A stretch of 64,000 nucleotides of DNA from Sclerodactyla briareus (GCA_026419785.1 JAODTK010001721.1:62001-126000), one strand, 5' to 3'. Numbered from the stretch's first letter, positions 13,002 to 24,548 are shown. Notes: generated by a model from the letters alone, not told the origin. A program made the numbers and translations.

Positions 13002-13700
13002 AAAATAAATTTGACGATCAACGGCAAATGCTACTTGTGTTTGTCAAGAGTTTAGCTTCAAGTAACAGTTTTCTTCCTCTGCTCATCGAGTGGGTATATT
13101 TGTAACGCATAACATAGTCCCTTCAAGACGATATTGGCAGTAAAACCATGATGAGAACGGGACAAATGGCCGGTGTTGGCAAGGGGTAGGGCGAGGTTCG
13201 CGTCTATCGGGCATGGAGACGCCCCCCGAAGAATGAAACACTAACACCAGATAATTCCGATTGTCCGTCAACCAAAACTGGCGCATATCCCCCTAGTCCC
13301 CCTACTCTGTTTGCCGGTTATAAACTTTCGAGTTTTGTGTAAGACATCTAAATATATTTTATTATTATGCATCGTTAGAAATAAATTTGACAATCACGGC
13401 AAATGCTAAATTTGTGTGTCCAGAGTTTAGCTTAGTAACAAGTTTCTGTCTTCCCTCTGATCATCGAATTGTATAGTTGTAAACGATAACATAAGCCTTC
13501 AGACGGATCTGTGGCAGGAAAACATGATGAAACGGGGACAACTGCCGTGTTGGCAAAGGGGTAGGGCGAGGTTCGCGTCTATCGGGGCATGAAGACTCTC
13601 CCGAAAGAAATTGAAACACTAACACCAGATACTCCGGTTAATTGTCGTCAACAACACTGGCGCCATAACACCCCTAGTCCCCTACTTCTGTTGGCTGGTT
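13002..13700. repeat. Tandem duplication, period about 375 bp (2 copies)
   Basis: Copy 1 (about 13002-13325) and copy 2 (about 13376-13700) share long stretches: 'aaataaatttgac.atca.cggcaaatgct', 'gagtttagctt..agtaaca', 'ggggtagggcgaggttcgcg', 'gaaacactaacaccagata' and 'cccctagtccccctac'. Differences are mainly single-base indels. Short ORFs within are by-products. Confidence 0.88.
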
Positions 13701-14189
13701 ATTCTAGTCTTGTGTCAAGACATATGTGTATGTTTTCCCCCCCCCAAAATTTCCTGCTAGCTAATTTCACCTGCCGCTCACATCCAAATATTTTGCACGG
13801 GGGCGTAAACATCGTCCTGAATACGGGCCTGTATCACATATTGACATAAATCTAATTTCACGGGGGCTGGAAGGTGAAGAGGAAAAAGATTAATTTAGCA
13901 GCCATGATTTGACAACTTGCTGCTATAAACCGGCATACATGTCGTTTGCTGTTGCAACAAGTGGTTTACGGTCTAACCATTCATTGACAAGACCTGAAAT
14001 AGTCCGAACCTGGGGGTTGTCTTGGATCATTGTTGTATGCAGCATTCTAAATTGGACAAGGGATTAGTTTTAACTAGACGTTTATAACTTTATTCAGTTA
14101 CTAGATTGGTCAGAATATATGGTCCTCCCAACACCCTACCCCATACATGATGCATGCCTAGGCATATATAATTATCCTTGATTTATCTC

Positions 14190-14300
14190 CGCGCGTACGA
14201 GTGGTCCCGCAGATAATACGGTTTTTGGGTGTGTACCGCCCGCCTCCGTCACCGCCTCCGTCGCCGCGTCCCAGATCCGCCGCGCGAAACTTTGACGGCA
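14190..14300. other. Short CpG-dense patch
   Basis: This stretch has many CpG and CCGCCTCCG-type words ('cgcctccgtcaccgcctccgt') and contrasts with its AT-rich surroundings. On the minus strand it is open (encoding GRGDGGGDGGGR), which could be a low-complexity coding or 5' region, but no splice site or partner exon supports a gene. Confidence 0.3.
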
Positions 14301-14349
14301 TTAGCGCGATAGACATATTATAACGTTTTACCTCGTATTGATCTGAAAC

Positions 14350-14608
14350 TTGGGTACACATGTCCGCCCCCTAAAAAAAAGTATATTCTCGGAAAAGTGG
14401 GCATCACTGGCATGTCTGCTGCCCGGGAAAGTAGTATTAATTATGGGGCACACGGTATCACTCGCCTGTCAGCTTAATGACGCATGGGAGGAGACGTATT
14501 ACTTGATACACAACTTGACAGCACAATCTAAACGTGTTGGTGTGTGGTCAGTTAATTATTCTGCGACATGTCTGCTTAGACTAATATTAGATTTTATAGA
14601 TGATGGGT
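14350..14608 (+). CDS. Weak exon candidate (unidentified) ending at a GTAAGT donor
   Basis: An 86-codon frame runs up to a GTAAGTC donor at 14609. The residues include GHTVSLACQLNDAW and, later, NYSATC, loosely like the two cysteines of an Ig V-type fold. The usual D.A.Y.C motif is missing and there is no good upstream acceptor. Treat it as an open frame with a donor, not an established Ig domain. Confidence 0.2.
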
Positions 14609-14952
14609 AAGTCTCCTCTTGTTACAGACGTTGGGATTTTTTACTCAAAGACATGCAATGAATCACTACGCTAGTTTTGCGTCTTATTTCTCTCTATTTA
14701 GTAAGTGTTGGGTGCGCGCCCGAACGCTCCCAGGGTACACTTATAAAGGTTCTCGTTATTGGATCGTATTATTGCTGTACTGTGGCCCCGATGTTGAAGT
14801 TACTTCTTCTCTCATTTTATTGCGTGACATCTTTCCGTTTATTTTTTCAACGATCAAACCGTGTTAATGACGAAATTCTATAAATAAATTGAAAAGTCAT
14901 GTTGTTTCTGAACAAAATTGCCCAGTTCCCCACGGACGATGACTGGATAGCA

Positions 14953-15180
14953 TCAACATGAAAAGTATCTATAATAAAGCCTTATCAGTTCACCCGCAGT
15001 GTATTCACATGCGAGGTTTCTGAACGTCGCGTTTGTGTTGGCACCGTCCATGTATGGAACCACGCAATGTCGCCACCAACCGTCAACCAGAGTTATTATT
15101 GATTGGTCACTGACGTACTCATTCCAATTTAGAGTTACCAGGCTTCCGTTGTCTGTTGCCATTCTTCGTCGATAATCCAC
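14953..15180 (-). CDS. Weak exon candidate, possibly a beta-sandwich (FN3-like) segment
   Basis: A minus-strand 75-codon frame contains GSLVTLNWNEYV, later NTNATFRNLACEYTAGEL. The 'tL.W ... t.f.nL...Yt' order is loosely like fibronectin type III. There is no strong acceptor or donor and no second exon, so the assignment rests on a faint pattern. Confidence 0.18.
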   Translation of the reverse strand: MDYRRRMATDNGSLVTLNWNEYVSDQSIITLVDGWWRHCVVPYMDGANTNATFRNLACEYTAGELIRLYYRYFSC

Positions 15181-15189
15181 CTTTCTTTC

Positions 15190-17815
15190 GCATGACGATT
15201 ATACTCCATCCATATTAATTAGGAGTTAGGTGTAGAGAGGAGGGTGTTTTTAGCTGTCGGTAGTAATTTGGAACACGAGGATGGTTCATTGAAACTTAAC
15301 TGCCGGAGTTTCATCCATGGAATTTCACTCATCGGCTTTCCTGATGTTTTGTATGTGTGTGTATGTTAGAGCAGGTATACAATAGCGAAAAAAAGATACA
15401 ACGTTATACTGTTTTTAACGCTATGGTATTGCTAGGAGTAAATCGGTGTCGCCTATATTCGACACCTCAATGATTGAGTTTTTGATATGTGGTGTTATTA
15501 GTAACATTCATTGGCGCATTTATCTTGTGAGTCCTGTCTATTCATTATCATTGTATCAATTTGTACATATTACTTATTGTTCTTCCTTTTTGTATGTCTT
15601 GTTTGGATTTTTTCTATTGTTAATCCGCACAATTTACATTGTGTTATTTGAACAAACATCAACTAAGTATTCACTATTGATTCTTACGAGAAATTATCAT
15701 CCAAGATGACCATACTGCATTAACTGTCTCTACTTCTTCCCTGAATTCTGCCACTTGTGGCATGTTATTTCATCAGATGAATATTCTAATTTTAACTATT
15801 TGCCCAAGGCCGTCATTTTTATATTAAGAGGGATGATCTTATTCATCAATTTCCTAACATCTATTCCTACTCGGTCCCCTCTGGGAGGTCGAGCACTCTT
15901 CAGAGGCAGGACTCGGTGCTTACCTGGGCTGCCAGTCAGTTACTTCTCGAAGTGCATGATAGTAGTCTTACTAAAACCACTGAAACTACCTCGTTGTTAC
16001 ATTCCACATTTCTCTGCACTTCGTTCCAGATCATATTATTTTTTCCATCATTCTATTCGTAAGACCAATTTTGCATAAATTCAGTCATTTGTAATTGAAA
16101 TTTGACCGTTTCTATTTAGTACACACACGATGTATCAAAATTGAGATCCAAATTATAGCAATTATTCATCAAAGAGGACTTCGGTCGTAGTTTCTGAATG
16201 TTCTATAGCGGGTTGTGATGTCCAGCATTCCCCTTATTCCAGCTCACACAGTCCAAATTCTTGCCCATTTGTTCAACAATGTCGTTAGGAACATAACCAG
16301 TATATTATTGCCATCAGGTTGGCATTGTGGTACGTGTGGATTTGTTACCAGATCCCTGCCAACTTACAATTTTCCCGAATTTGAGATGAAGGGGAACTTT
16401 GACTCCTGTGCAGTGTCCAGACGGATTGAAAGACATCATCGCTGTAAAAGGTAACCGTTAAACTGGTTAAATGGCCTGTTGCCAATCATTAGGAAACAAT
16501 ATGATATGTAAATGAATGACAGTATTAGGCACATATTACACCTTAATGAATGGTAAAAATCACTGTGTTAATATCCCACATGCGCGCTGAAATGGAAAGT
16601 CAGTTCAGACGTCACTTCAAAGTGCAGTAATTCGCGCTGCCAGTGAAGACTCACAATGTTTGCAATTTTTATACAACAAGAGTACAAAGCGAAGGAACTG
16701 TAGATTTTCAGATAATAAAACATGTGTTTAGATTGCTTTCGGGACTTCCGAACAATCAAAAATGGTAAAAAAGTAAAGTTATCATCTGTACCTAGCCTAC
16801 CTAATTGTTGTCTGTTACCACCATTGAACAACATTTGTTGGGCAGGAGCAAATCACATGTGTTGAAAGGCTTGTCATGTATCCATATCTGCACGAAATTT
16901 GGTATCACGGTTTCCCTGGGGGAGGGTTGCCAGTGGGTCAGGACCCCAACGCTCGAGGGGTTCTTTGTGCTCCATTACCCACTCAACGAGGGGTAATCAT
17001 ATCACATGCCGAGAGAATGATATTAGTTGTACAGGCTCTAGGCATACCAGTGCAAACATATCATTGGGTCATGTGGAAGAACAATATCATTTGTCCGGCT
17101 AAAAATCTCATTGATCTACTGATGCAATTCTGCTATCGGAGAGAATACACGTGTGCCTATGTGCAACGTTATCACTTCAATAATCTGAGTCATGTACAGT
17201 GCGACACTATCGTGCTTAGTTCTTCCACTCCCAGTGTCGTCGTTTCAGTGCTCCCTGACCCTGGACCGTCTTCTCTGATAGCTACCTACACCACGCTCTC
17301 TACCGCGCGTTGCTCATTTGATTGATGAACAGTAAATATAAATGGAGGCGATTCACGGTGCGCCATTTTCGAATGTTCATACCTAAAAGTTCAGTTTCAA
17401 TACCGTATGTGTTCAATGTCATTGATCCTTGCAGTATCAGGAGAGGGAGACGTCCCTCCACTAAGGAAGTTCAGGGTATCCCTGATCCACGCGAACCCCT
17501 CCTGCTTCCATCATCTTAGACTACTGGTCAGGTCTTCCAATACTCCGGTCCTTCGGTGTCTCTTTTGTTGCTTCACATAGAAAAACATTGCGTTTTCGTT
17601 CGTGTAAAGGAAAACAACTGATGGCCAGCATGGTCGTACCCTGGGCTAACCTGTTGTGGGATCAATATGGTAAGGTTAACAAAAAACAGTCTGAGGTTAA
17701 CCCGAGCTCGAGCACGCACTAATCGTTAGTACGCAGCACTGGACAACATTTGTTGTTCGTTAGAATAGGTACCTACGTTTGTGTCTTCTTATATTCAACG
17801 AAACCTGGGCCTATT
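15190..17815. other. No gene recognised; AT-rich with repeat-like words
   Basis: The 149-codon plus-strand frame at 16876-17325 begins in a repeat-like segment ('tgcacgaaatttggtatcacgg') and has no recognisable domain. Other frames are short. Confidence 0.45.
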
Positions 17816-17821
17816 CTACTG

Positions 17822-18065
17822 TCACGAGCCATCCAATGGGGTATTGCATACTGCTGCATGGCTCAAAATTTCAGGGACGATAGGGCGCATCGTAATTATA
17901 TCCCCACCTGAGAATACAATGGTTTTGTTCGCCGCGGAAAAAGTTCTGTTAACTCGATAACTCTCCACCCATTGTCGGGATACTTGAAACTGTGACCACA
18001 TGTTTATCCGAGTTCGGAACAGTGGAAGTGGGCGTCGCCGCACCACCCCATTGTGGCCAGCTTAG
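17822..18065 (-). repeat. Inverted copy of the 5.7-6.4 kb repeat family
   Basis: The reverse complement reads 'gtggtgcggcgacgcccac', then 'ggataaacatgtg', matching 'gtggtgccgcgacgcccac', 'cgaacatgtg' at 6330-6400 in the same order. The 74-codon minus-strand frame here is therefore repeat-derived. Confidence 0.6.
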
Positions 18066-18069
18066 ATTT

Positions 18070-19210
18070 CAACGGAAACTTTTTTTTTATCGATGATTTG
18101 CGCGTTTCGGAACATGGCGATCGTTTTTAGACCAACTTTGTTCTGGTAGGGAACTTCTCCTTGGGGGGGGAATCCGTTTGTTTTTAATTCAGTCACGGAC
18201 CTAATTGTCACTGAAATTCTGAGTTAGAATTACGCGTAGCTGAGTTCTCAGCCTATTGCTCGATGCTCAAATCATGCGAATCCACACGCTGTCTTTTACA
18301 CTGTGAGTTTTTATCTTGTGTTTTTCCAGGAGTAAGTTAATACCTGCAATGTTTTTCTTAATCCTCAGTGAAACTCCAGACACGGCAGAAGCAGGTCCTA
18401 TTTTGTCTATTAAGTCTTTGATATGACTCCACATGGGATCGGAACCTCGTCCTACCAGCCGCAAGTCGGACCGTTTAACACTTTCCCATACAGACGGTAT
18501 CATCTACGAGTTGAGTTTATGAAACGGTGTATTTGTAGAAGTAGCAGGGGATGTATAGAGATGCAGGAGGATACGTCCTTGTACGGACATATCCGTAAAG
18601 AAAATATCCGTAAAGAAGATATCAAACACCTTATTTTACTAAATAATGTCGAGTATATTTCTCGTTACAATGAATATAATACAGTACGACATCGTGCGAT
18701 ATATGTATGATACGTTCTCAATCGTAAGAAAAAATATCTGCATAGGAGATTTAAAACAACTTATTACACTAAATGTCGAGTTTAATGTCGAGACGTTTTA
18801 ATGGTGCGATATCTAAAGGCAAAGAAGCTAGGGACTACCACCTAAAATGGAGGATATTGAAACATTCTAGCCCTATAGAATTGAAAAAGAAAATTTCACT
18901 AGAGTTCGGAAAACTCGCTTAGATACTGCAATTGCCGTTTTATAGTATCTTTCAAGCTCTTTTAAGTACCGTGGGCTAATTCTACAATCACCAGCCAAAC
19001 GTTCGGACTCAGAGCCGAATCAGCCGATGTGCAACTCTGAATAATAACGCAAATCCTAATCCCTAATTCAATCCCCAACAGACAAAGAAAACCTTGATAC
19101 TATTACGTGCTAGCAGCCGATCAATAAACACCATATTGTGCTTCAACTGGAGACTTGATTCAATTATATTCACATACGCAAGTACTCAGTGAAGAAAATT
19201 AGTAAACGCT
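18070..19210. other. No gene recognised; AT-rich
   Basis: A minus-strand frame at 18267-18503 (78 codons) looks protein-like (LVGRGSDPMWSHIKDLIDKIG) and has a GTATTA after CAG, but no domain is recognised. A short direct repeat ('atccgtaaagaa' twice) lies at about 18591-18615. Confidence 0.4.
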
Positions 19211-19218
19211 GACACTGA

Positions 19219-19534
19219 ATGGATAACACATCAGTTTTAGGGAGAGCAGATAGTGTAAAAGCAGCTGCAAAATTTGGGGAATATTTGGAAGCGGCAGATG
19301 CAAGTTGCTGTGAAGAATTTGTAAAATGAAACGTGAATCTCTCTTCGATTAGAGAACAGCTTGCAAAAAAGACTGGGTGCATCGTTATTGCCCCAACCTG
19401 AACGAAATTGTACCTCTTATCACTAACGGGAGATGACACAAAAAAGAATATCCCTAGCAATGTAGCCACGATATTCTGTATCAAACATAGAATCAACACA
19501 TCAAATGATCGCGAAAAAAAAAAAAAAAAAAAAA
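19219..19534 (+). pseudogene. Poly(A)-tailed retrocopy-like segment (unidentified)
   Basis: A frame starting at an ATG (19219) reads about 98 codons with only two stops (TGA at 19327 and at 19399) and then runs straight into a run of about 20 A at 19514-19534. Segments include SVKAAAKFGEYLEAADASC and SSIREQLAKKTGCIVIA, which have biased, protein-like composition. A coding-like frame joined directly to poly(A) is what a reverse-transcribed mRNA or a LINE/SINE 3' end leaves behind. I do not recognise the parent protein. The minus strand over the same DNA is also open (109 codons), which weakens the inference. Confidence 0.33.
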
Positions 19535-19784
19535 CGATAATCTTCGGAATATAACGAAATTTTTACTGAATAATTCCAACTTAGGACTCAGTAGGTCCTC
19601 AGTAAAGTGAAGGGTAACCGAGTGAGTTCAAATATTCTCTAAACTTCGAATAATTGTAATTTCGATTTAAAAACGAAACAGCGATTCGCTCCTTATATCC
19701 CAAACATTGAAAAGTATAATAGTGTTCTTTCTTTAATTGATGATTCCACATCCTATTTTAATTTACTACCAACAGTCCAGTGTT

Positions 19785-19870
19785 GCCAGGGGCGGATGCA
19801 GGATTTCTGAAAAGGAGGGGTTCAAAACCGATAGAGAGATTACATGGCGGCCACCATCGGTTGGCACGTA
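19785..19870. repeat. Transposon-end-like fragment ('ggggcggatgcagga')
   Basis: It contains 'caggggcggatgcaggat', a close variant of the ggggcggatccagg end common to invertebrate interspersed repeats, followed by an aaaggaggggttc tract. Confidence 0.45.
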
Positions 19871-20339
19871 GCGTTGTTTAGCCCCCATGCAGGAAACGGC
19901 CCTTCCGAGCTTATGAACCGCTGTGTCCAAATCACATACACATTGAGATAATATGTCCAGAAATTTTCATTCCAACGGATATTCTCTCGATAAAATTGTT
20001 CTTCCTACAAATTCTTCCGGGAGAGGCATTTCCAAAGAAACATCCCAGTAGTGTCAAGAATGGAAACACGAAGTGCCAATATTCACAAAAAGTAGCTCAC
20101 CACCTGGTTACTGTATGTGTAACATTGGTTGTTGTTTAAGTTCCTAACTTGTGCAATGTGTGGGATGGGGGAGTGATTAATTGTGGTAACATTCCAAATG
20201 ATCCATGGTCCCAATGACCCAAGGGGTCCAACACAGGGACCAGTGCTCCCATGTTCAAGAGAACACACCCTGAATCTGTAAGCAGGAATGCATTTCAGCT
20301 CATTGGTGGCTTATAGTTCATTTTTTGCTGACACGCCCA

Positions 20340-21700
20340 CACCCCTATTTACTGGTGCTCAATGATTTTACTGACCAACTTCAATGATTGTCTATCTGTC
20401 CCATAGCAGAAGAAGCCGCTTGACCGTTCGAACAAAATAACCAAAAATTGACCCCTAGATGACCTTTGAATCTCACATTCCTGAACCCTTCATAGGTACC
20501 ACTGGTCAATAATTACACTGACCAACTTTCAACATGATCATCCTCTATCTGTAATGAAAGAGAGCAGCTTGACCATTTTAACAAAATGGCCGAAATTGAC
20601 CCCTAGATGACCTTTGACCTCAAATTCCTGAACACCCATAAGTACCATGGGTCAATGAGTAGACTGAAACCAACCTTTCTTGTAGTCTATCTGTCCCATA
20701 GCAGAAGAAGCCGCTTGACCGTTTGAACGAAATAACCAAAAATTGACCCCTAGATGACCTTTGACCTCAAATTCCTGAACACCACATAAGTTCCACTGGT
20801 CAATGATTACAATGACCAACTTTCTTAAATCGTCGATCTGTTCCATAGGAGAAGAAGCCGCTTGACCGTTTGAACGAAATAACCAAAAATTGACCCCTAG
20901 ATGACCTTTGACCTCAAATTCTAACACCCGTATGTACCATCGGACAATGATAATATTGACCAACTATCATGGTCATCACAATTCACTCGGGGGGAGGAAA
21001 AGCGATTTGTTTGTTTGACCCCAAAATGAGCTTTTTGGCCAAATGACCCCTAGATGACCTTGGATCAAATATTTCTGAACACCCGATATTTACCATTGGT
21101 CAATGATGTGCTGACTATCTATCACGATCATCCAATTCAATCCTGGGAGGAAAGGGAAAAGCGTTTTGTCTGTTTGACCCCAAAATGAGCTTTTTGGCCA
21201 AATGACCCCTAGATGACCTTTGACCTCAAATTCCTGAACACCCGGTATGAAACATTGGTCACCGAGAATACTGACCAAGTTTCATGAGCATCCGATTTGA
21301 ATGTAGGAGAAGAAGCCGCTTGACCGTTTGAACGAAATAACCAAAAATTGACCCCTAGATGACCTTTGATCCCAAATTCCTAACCACCCCGAATGTTAGC
21401 CATTGTTACTGATAATACTGACTATCTATCACGATCATCCAATTCAATGGTGGGGGGAAGCAGTCGTTTGTTTACACAAAAATCACCTTTTTCGGCCAAA
21501 AGACCCTAGATGACCTTTGACCTCAAATTCCTGAACACCCGGTCTGAAAACATGGTCACCGAGAATACTGACCAAGTTTCATTGAGCATCCGATTTGAAC
21601 TGTAGGAGGAGAAGTAATTTTGCAGTTTTTCGCAAGCAAAATGGCCGAAATTGACCGCTAGATGACCTTTGACCTCGACTTCACTCAGTGATCATTGTGA
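20340..21700. repeat. Minisatellite, ~150-bp period, about 9 copies
   Basis: The core 'ctagatgacctttgacctc' followed by 'aaattcctgaacaccc' recurs at about 20450, 20602, 20750, 20897, 21048, 21208, 21355, 21506 and 21657. Between cores there are two alternating fillers: 'gaagaagccgcttgaccg...aaccaaaaattgacccc' and 'ccaaaatgagctttttggcc'. Minus-strand ORFs here (103 and 62 codons) repeat the peptide QEFEVKGHLGV and are by-products of the repeat. Six units keep an exact TGACCTTTGACCT. Confidence 0.95.
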
Positions 21701-21761
21701 CCAAGTTTCATATGATCCACCATACAACGTTAGGAGGAATTAGCAATTTTAATTCAATGGA

Positions 21762-21773
21762 CAGATAGATAGC

Positions 21774-21849
<76 letters not shown>

Positions 21850-21850
21850 C
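21762..21850. repeat. (TAGA)n microsatellite
   Basis: About 20 nearly perfect ATAG/TAGA units immediately follow the minisatellite. Confidence 0.97.
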
Positions 21851-22329
21851 ATGCAGGATCACAATAGCTAGGCACATGCTGGGGTGAGCTAAAAATCAAA
21901 AAAATCATAGCATTCAGTAGCACGATTTATAAACTTGAAATTCACTTTCCTATGACGTTAGAAATGATACGTTGTTTTCTGCAATTTTTGGCTAGTGGCC
22001 CCATCAGGATCCTACCATATTAGGGGAGAAAGGAATAAGACCCAGCGTAGGTGCAGTGCGGGTAATCGAAGAGTGCGAATTAGAAATCGGCGAAAGGCAG
22101 GACGATCTTTCCTTGCACTATTTCAGTAGATAGCTTTATAATTTCTACTACTTCTCATAAATCTCATCATCCAGGTACCATTCAGTAGGGACTCGCGAAG
22201 TAGCCCGGGTATGGGTGCGGACTTTTAGGCAGCACCGACCCGACATGTTTCGCGTGGAAAGGGAGGGGGTCTTACCCCAAGAACAGAAGAAGCCATCTAA
22301 CATCCACATTATTGATAAAATGCATTAGT

Positions 22330-22400
22330 GTTTGGAAATGCTCTGAACCAAAAGGGGGGTCCGAACCCCCTGGACCCCCTCGTCCCAGATATTAGGTGCC
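22330..22400. repeat. Transposon-end-like G/C-rich fragment
   Basis: 'aaaaggggggtccgaacccc' followed by ctggaccccct resembles the termini of interspersed repeats in marine invertebrates. The preceding 22200-22330 holds more G-rich repeat-like words. Confidence 0.4.
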
Positions 22401-24035
22401 CGTATTATAGTTTCCCTGATGCCTTCCATCGTATCTCTAAGGTTAAGATTATAGAGGGAGGGTCAGCTCATAGGGCATATACTGGGTGTCCTTAACTGTA
22501 GGGTTCCAAGAAGTGTAGAGATCCAGATATCGGTGTTGTTTCGTATGCGTTCTCATCCAGAGAATCAAAAATCTGCATGAAGATTGCAATACAACAATCA
22601 ATTTATCAACCGAGCATAAAATTGTCAAAAAGCTATAAGAATTTCAATATGTGAAGATCCATGTTTTGATATTCCAATCAGAGTTAATCGAACCAAAAAA
22701 AAAAATTGTGTGAAAAACATAAATATTAAATGACGGGGTGTCCTGGTTTCTAACTTTGTAACGCTTTTTTCTTGTTGGGGGAATCGGTGTCTGAACCTGT
22801 TCAGCATAATCCAAATAATGTTACGCTCTCTAATTGAAGAGTTCCATTTTCCATACGATTATACATACATCAACAATCGATTAGAAGAAACTGTGATGAT
22901 CACAACCAACATGTCGACATTGTTCGAGGGCCACTCCGAAATATTCATTTCATTTCATGCTCAAGTCTATTTAGGGGTAAAAATTATCAGTCACATCCAT
23001 TGATAATCCAGAGTTTAACATAATTACCTGCTTATACGATGTCCGAAGTTGCTTAATGGTTGGGCGAATCGGCCAACGGATACCCAGCATTTAAAAGCGT
23101 TTCGTTCCTGAGGCGGAAAAATATTAAATGCATTAAAACATGATTCAGATAGAATGCTCGTCGTTACGCAGGTCAGAACGAATTATATTATAGGCAATGT
23201 ACAGTAACTTGTCTTCATAAAATAGAGAACCATGACCGGGGAGGGCACTGAAATTAAGTACACCATGAGGGTTAACTTCAAAACTCTTTGGAAAGGCCCT
23301 ATAAATGGCACATAATCGCTATTTCTGATGTGCTTGCCACTTTTTCTCTTAGAATAATCTATTGGTAATATTCAAATTTACCTACTTTTTGTTTATTACT
23401 TCTTCGAACAGAAATCGCATTAAATGCACTCATTACTGAGACCTGTAAACAATTCTATATGCAAACAAATCATTGAATGACCACCCGAAAAACATCATAA
23501 AGAAAAACAAAAACGAAATGGGAGATATGAGGAATTAAGTCATGAGGCGCAACTCACAGAAACATTAATTCCCTTCTAACTCATCACAGATGAACACAAT
23601 TGCTATGTTAGATGATTACGTTTATATTTGTGCCCAAAATATTTAGGTAAGGCATTCCAAAATGATACGCTGTGTTTTAAAAATAGTCGAATTTTGTTGT
23701 ATAGGAAAAGACTAAGCCACTGTGGGAAGAGCTAGATATTTAGACGGAAATGAGAATTCCTGAACGCAAATAGTTAGTATCGAATATTGTCATAACAATA
23801 AAATTTTGAAACAATGCGTATTGATGCGCACACTTTCTTCTGAGAGTATGGATGTTCGTAATTGAATAATCAAAGGGATAACCCCAAACTCTAGTAGCGT
23901 ATTATATAATTAATCAAATAAATATAATACAGTAGTAGTTTCACGTAGAGACACAACAGCAGCCTTCGTGGAACCTTTGTAACCTTTTCGAACCATTATT
24001 AGGATATAGGCATATTTTCCCTAAATCGGGATAGA
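22400..24035. other. No gene recognised; AT-rich, probably intronic or intergenic
   Basis: Stops are dense in all frames and ORFs are about 60 codons or fewer. This lies downstream of the kinase exons on the minus strand, so later exons of that gene may be hidden here, but I could not see them. Confidence 0.45.
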
Positions 24036-24040
24036 GGTCA

Positions 24041-24120
24041 GGTGAGTGTGGTCCTGATTTGTTGCCCTTCTGTAGATGGAGCTGAACCGTCCTCGTATTC
24101 GCTGCTGAATGGATTTGCAC
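24041..24120 (-). CDS. Possible following exon of the kinase gene
   Basis: On the minus strand a good acceptor (ggtttctttttcag) is followed by a segment that, joined in phase to the exon ending at 24437, continues MG as GANPFSSEYEDG. In receptor tyrosine kinases the 'lT.GanPy' motif follows the conserved W-E-I-L-T stretch, so both phase and sequence fit. Beyond EDG the residues no longer look like a kinase C-lobe. The frame meets TGA at 24040-24038 and no clear donor is seen, so the 3' border is uncertain. Confidence 0.4.
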
Positions 24121-24436
24121 CTGAAAAAGAAACCTTCTTGAAGTGATTCGTTTTATATTGTCTTAAAAATCCAGTTGTAAATGTCTGTTTGTAATGTCTG
24201 TTACTCTCAAAAGGGTAACATGTTAGAACTACCGAACATATGAGAACCTATACATGTGAGGAAGTGAAATTCTGCTGCTGATTCAATGCTCGTACGATCA
24301 TACGGTATTGTCCATCACAGGCTTATAATGGTCATATCCCATTTTCTAGAAACCTTGCTTATCTTCATCAAATTCTTCATGACAATGAGACATAGTTGAA
24401 ATACGACAAAACTTGGGATTGAAGAATTTACTTTAC

Positions 24437-24548
24437 CCATTGTCAATATACCCCAGATGACGACAGTCAGTGACCACACATCACTAGCCAGGGTGTATCT
24501 CTGTTGACGGTAAACCTCGGGAGGGAAGGAGTTCAGCGAACAGGCAAC
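24437..24548 (-). CDS. Receptor tyrosine kinase catalytic-domain exon (subdomains VIII-IX), frameshifted
   Basis: The 112-nt segment has a minus-strand acceptor (ttattccaag) and a GTAAAG donor. It opens with LPVR in one frame, then after an apparent one-base slip reads PPEVYRQQRYTLASDVWSL followed by TVVIWGILTMG. These are the activation-loop end (LPVRW), the P-P-E motif of subdomain VIII and the SDVWSfGVvlWEilT motif of subdomain IX. LPVRW points to tyrosine rather than Ser/Thr kinases; the PPE..y....T..SDVWS pattern is closest to Trk/ROR/Ret-like receptors. Deviations: the W codon after LPVR is broken (TGA), about two extra residues lie before PPE, and the usual G and E (SfGVvlWE) are T and G. 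It may be a pseudogene, a divergent kinase or poor sequence. No N-lobe or HRD exon was found upstream. Confidence 0.72.

Noticed and set aside
16876..17325. 149-codon plus-strand ORF
   Set aside because: Begins in repeat-like sequence, overlaps other frames of similar length (63 and 67 codons), and has no recognisable motif or splice borders.
17822..18046. 74-codon minus-strand ORF as an extracellular domain exon
   Set aside because: The DNA is an inverted copy of the repeat at 5.7-6.4 kb.
20652..21278. Minus-strand ORFs with repeated QEFEVKGHLGV peptides
   Set aside because: They are direct translations of the 150-bp minisatellite and are broken by indels between units.
20340..21700. CRISPR-like array
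   Set aside because: Repeats are ~150 bp, directly adjacent and indel-rich, without unique spacers of fixed length, in eukaryotic DNA: a minisatellite.
24030..24046. Plus-strand GTGAGT donor at 24042
   Set aside because: The plus-strand frames before it contain stops and no coding-like segment; it is coincidental to the minus-strand exon.
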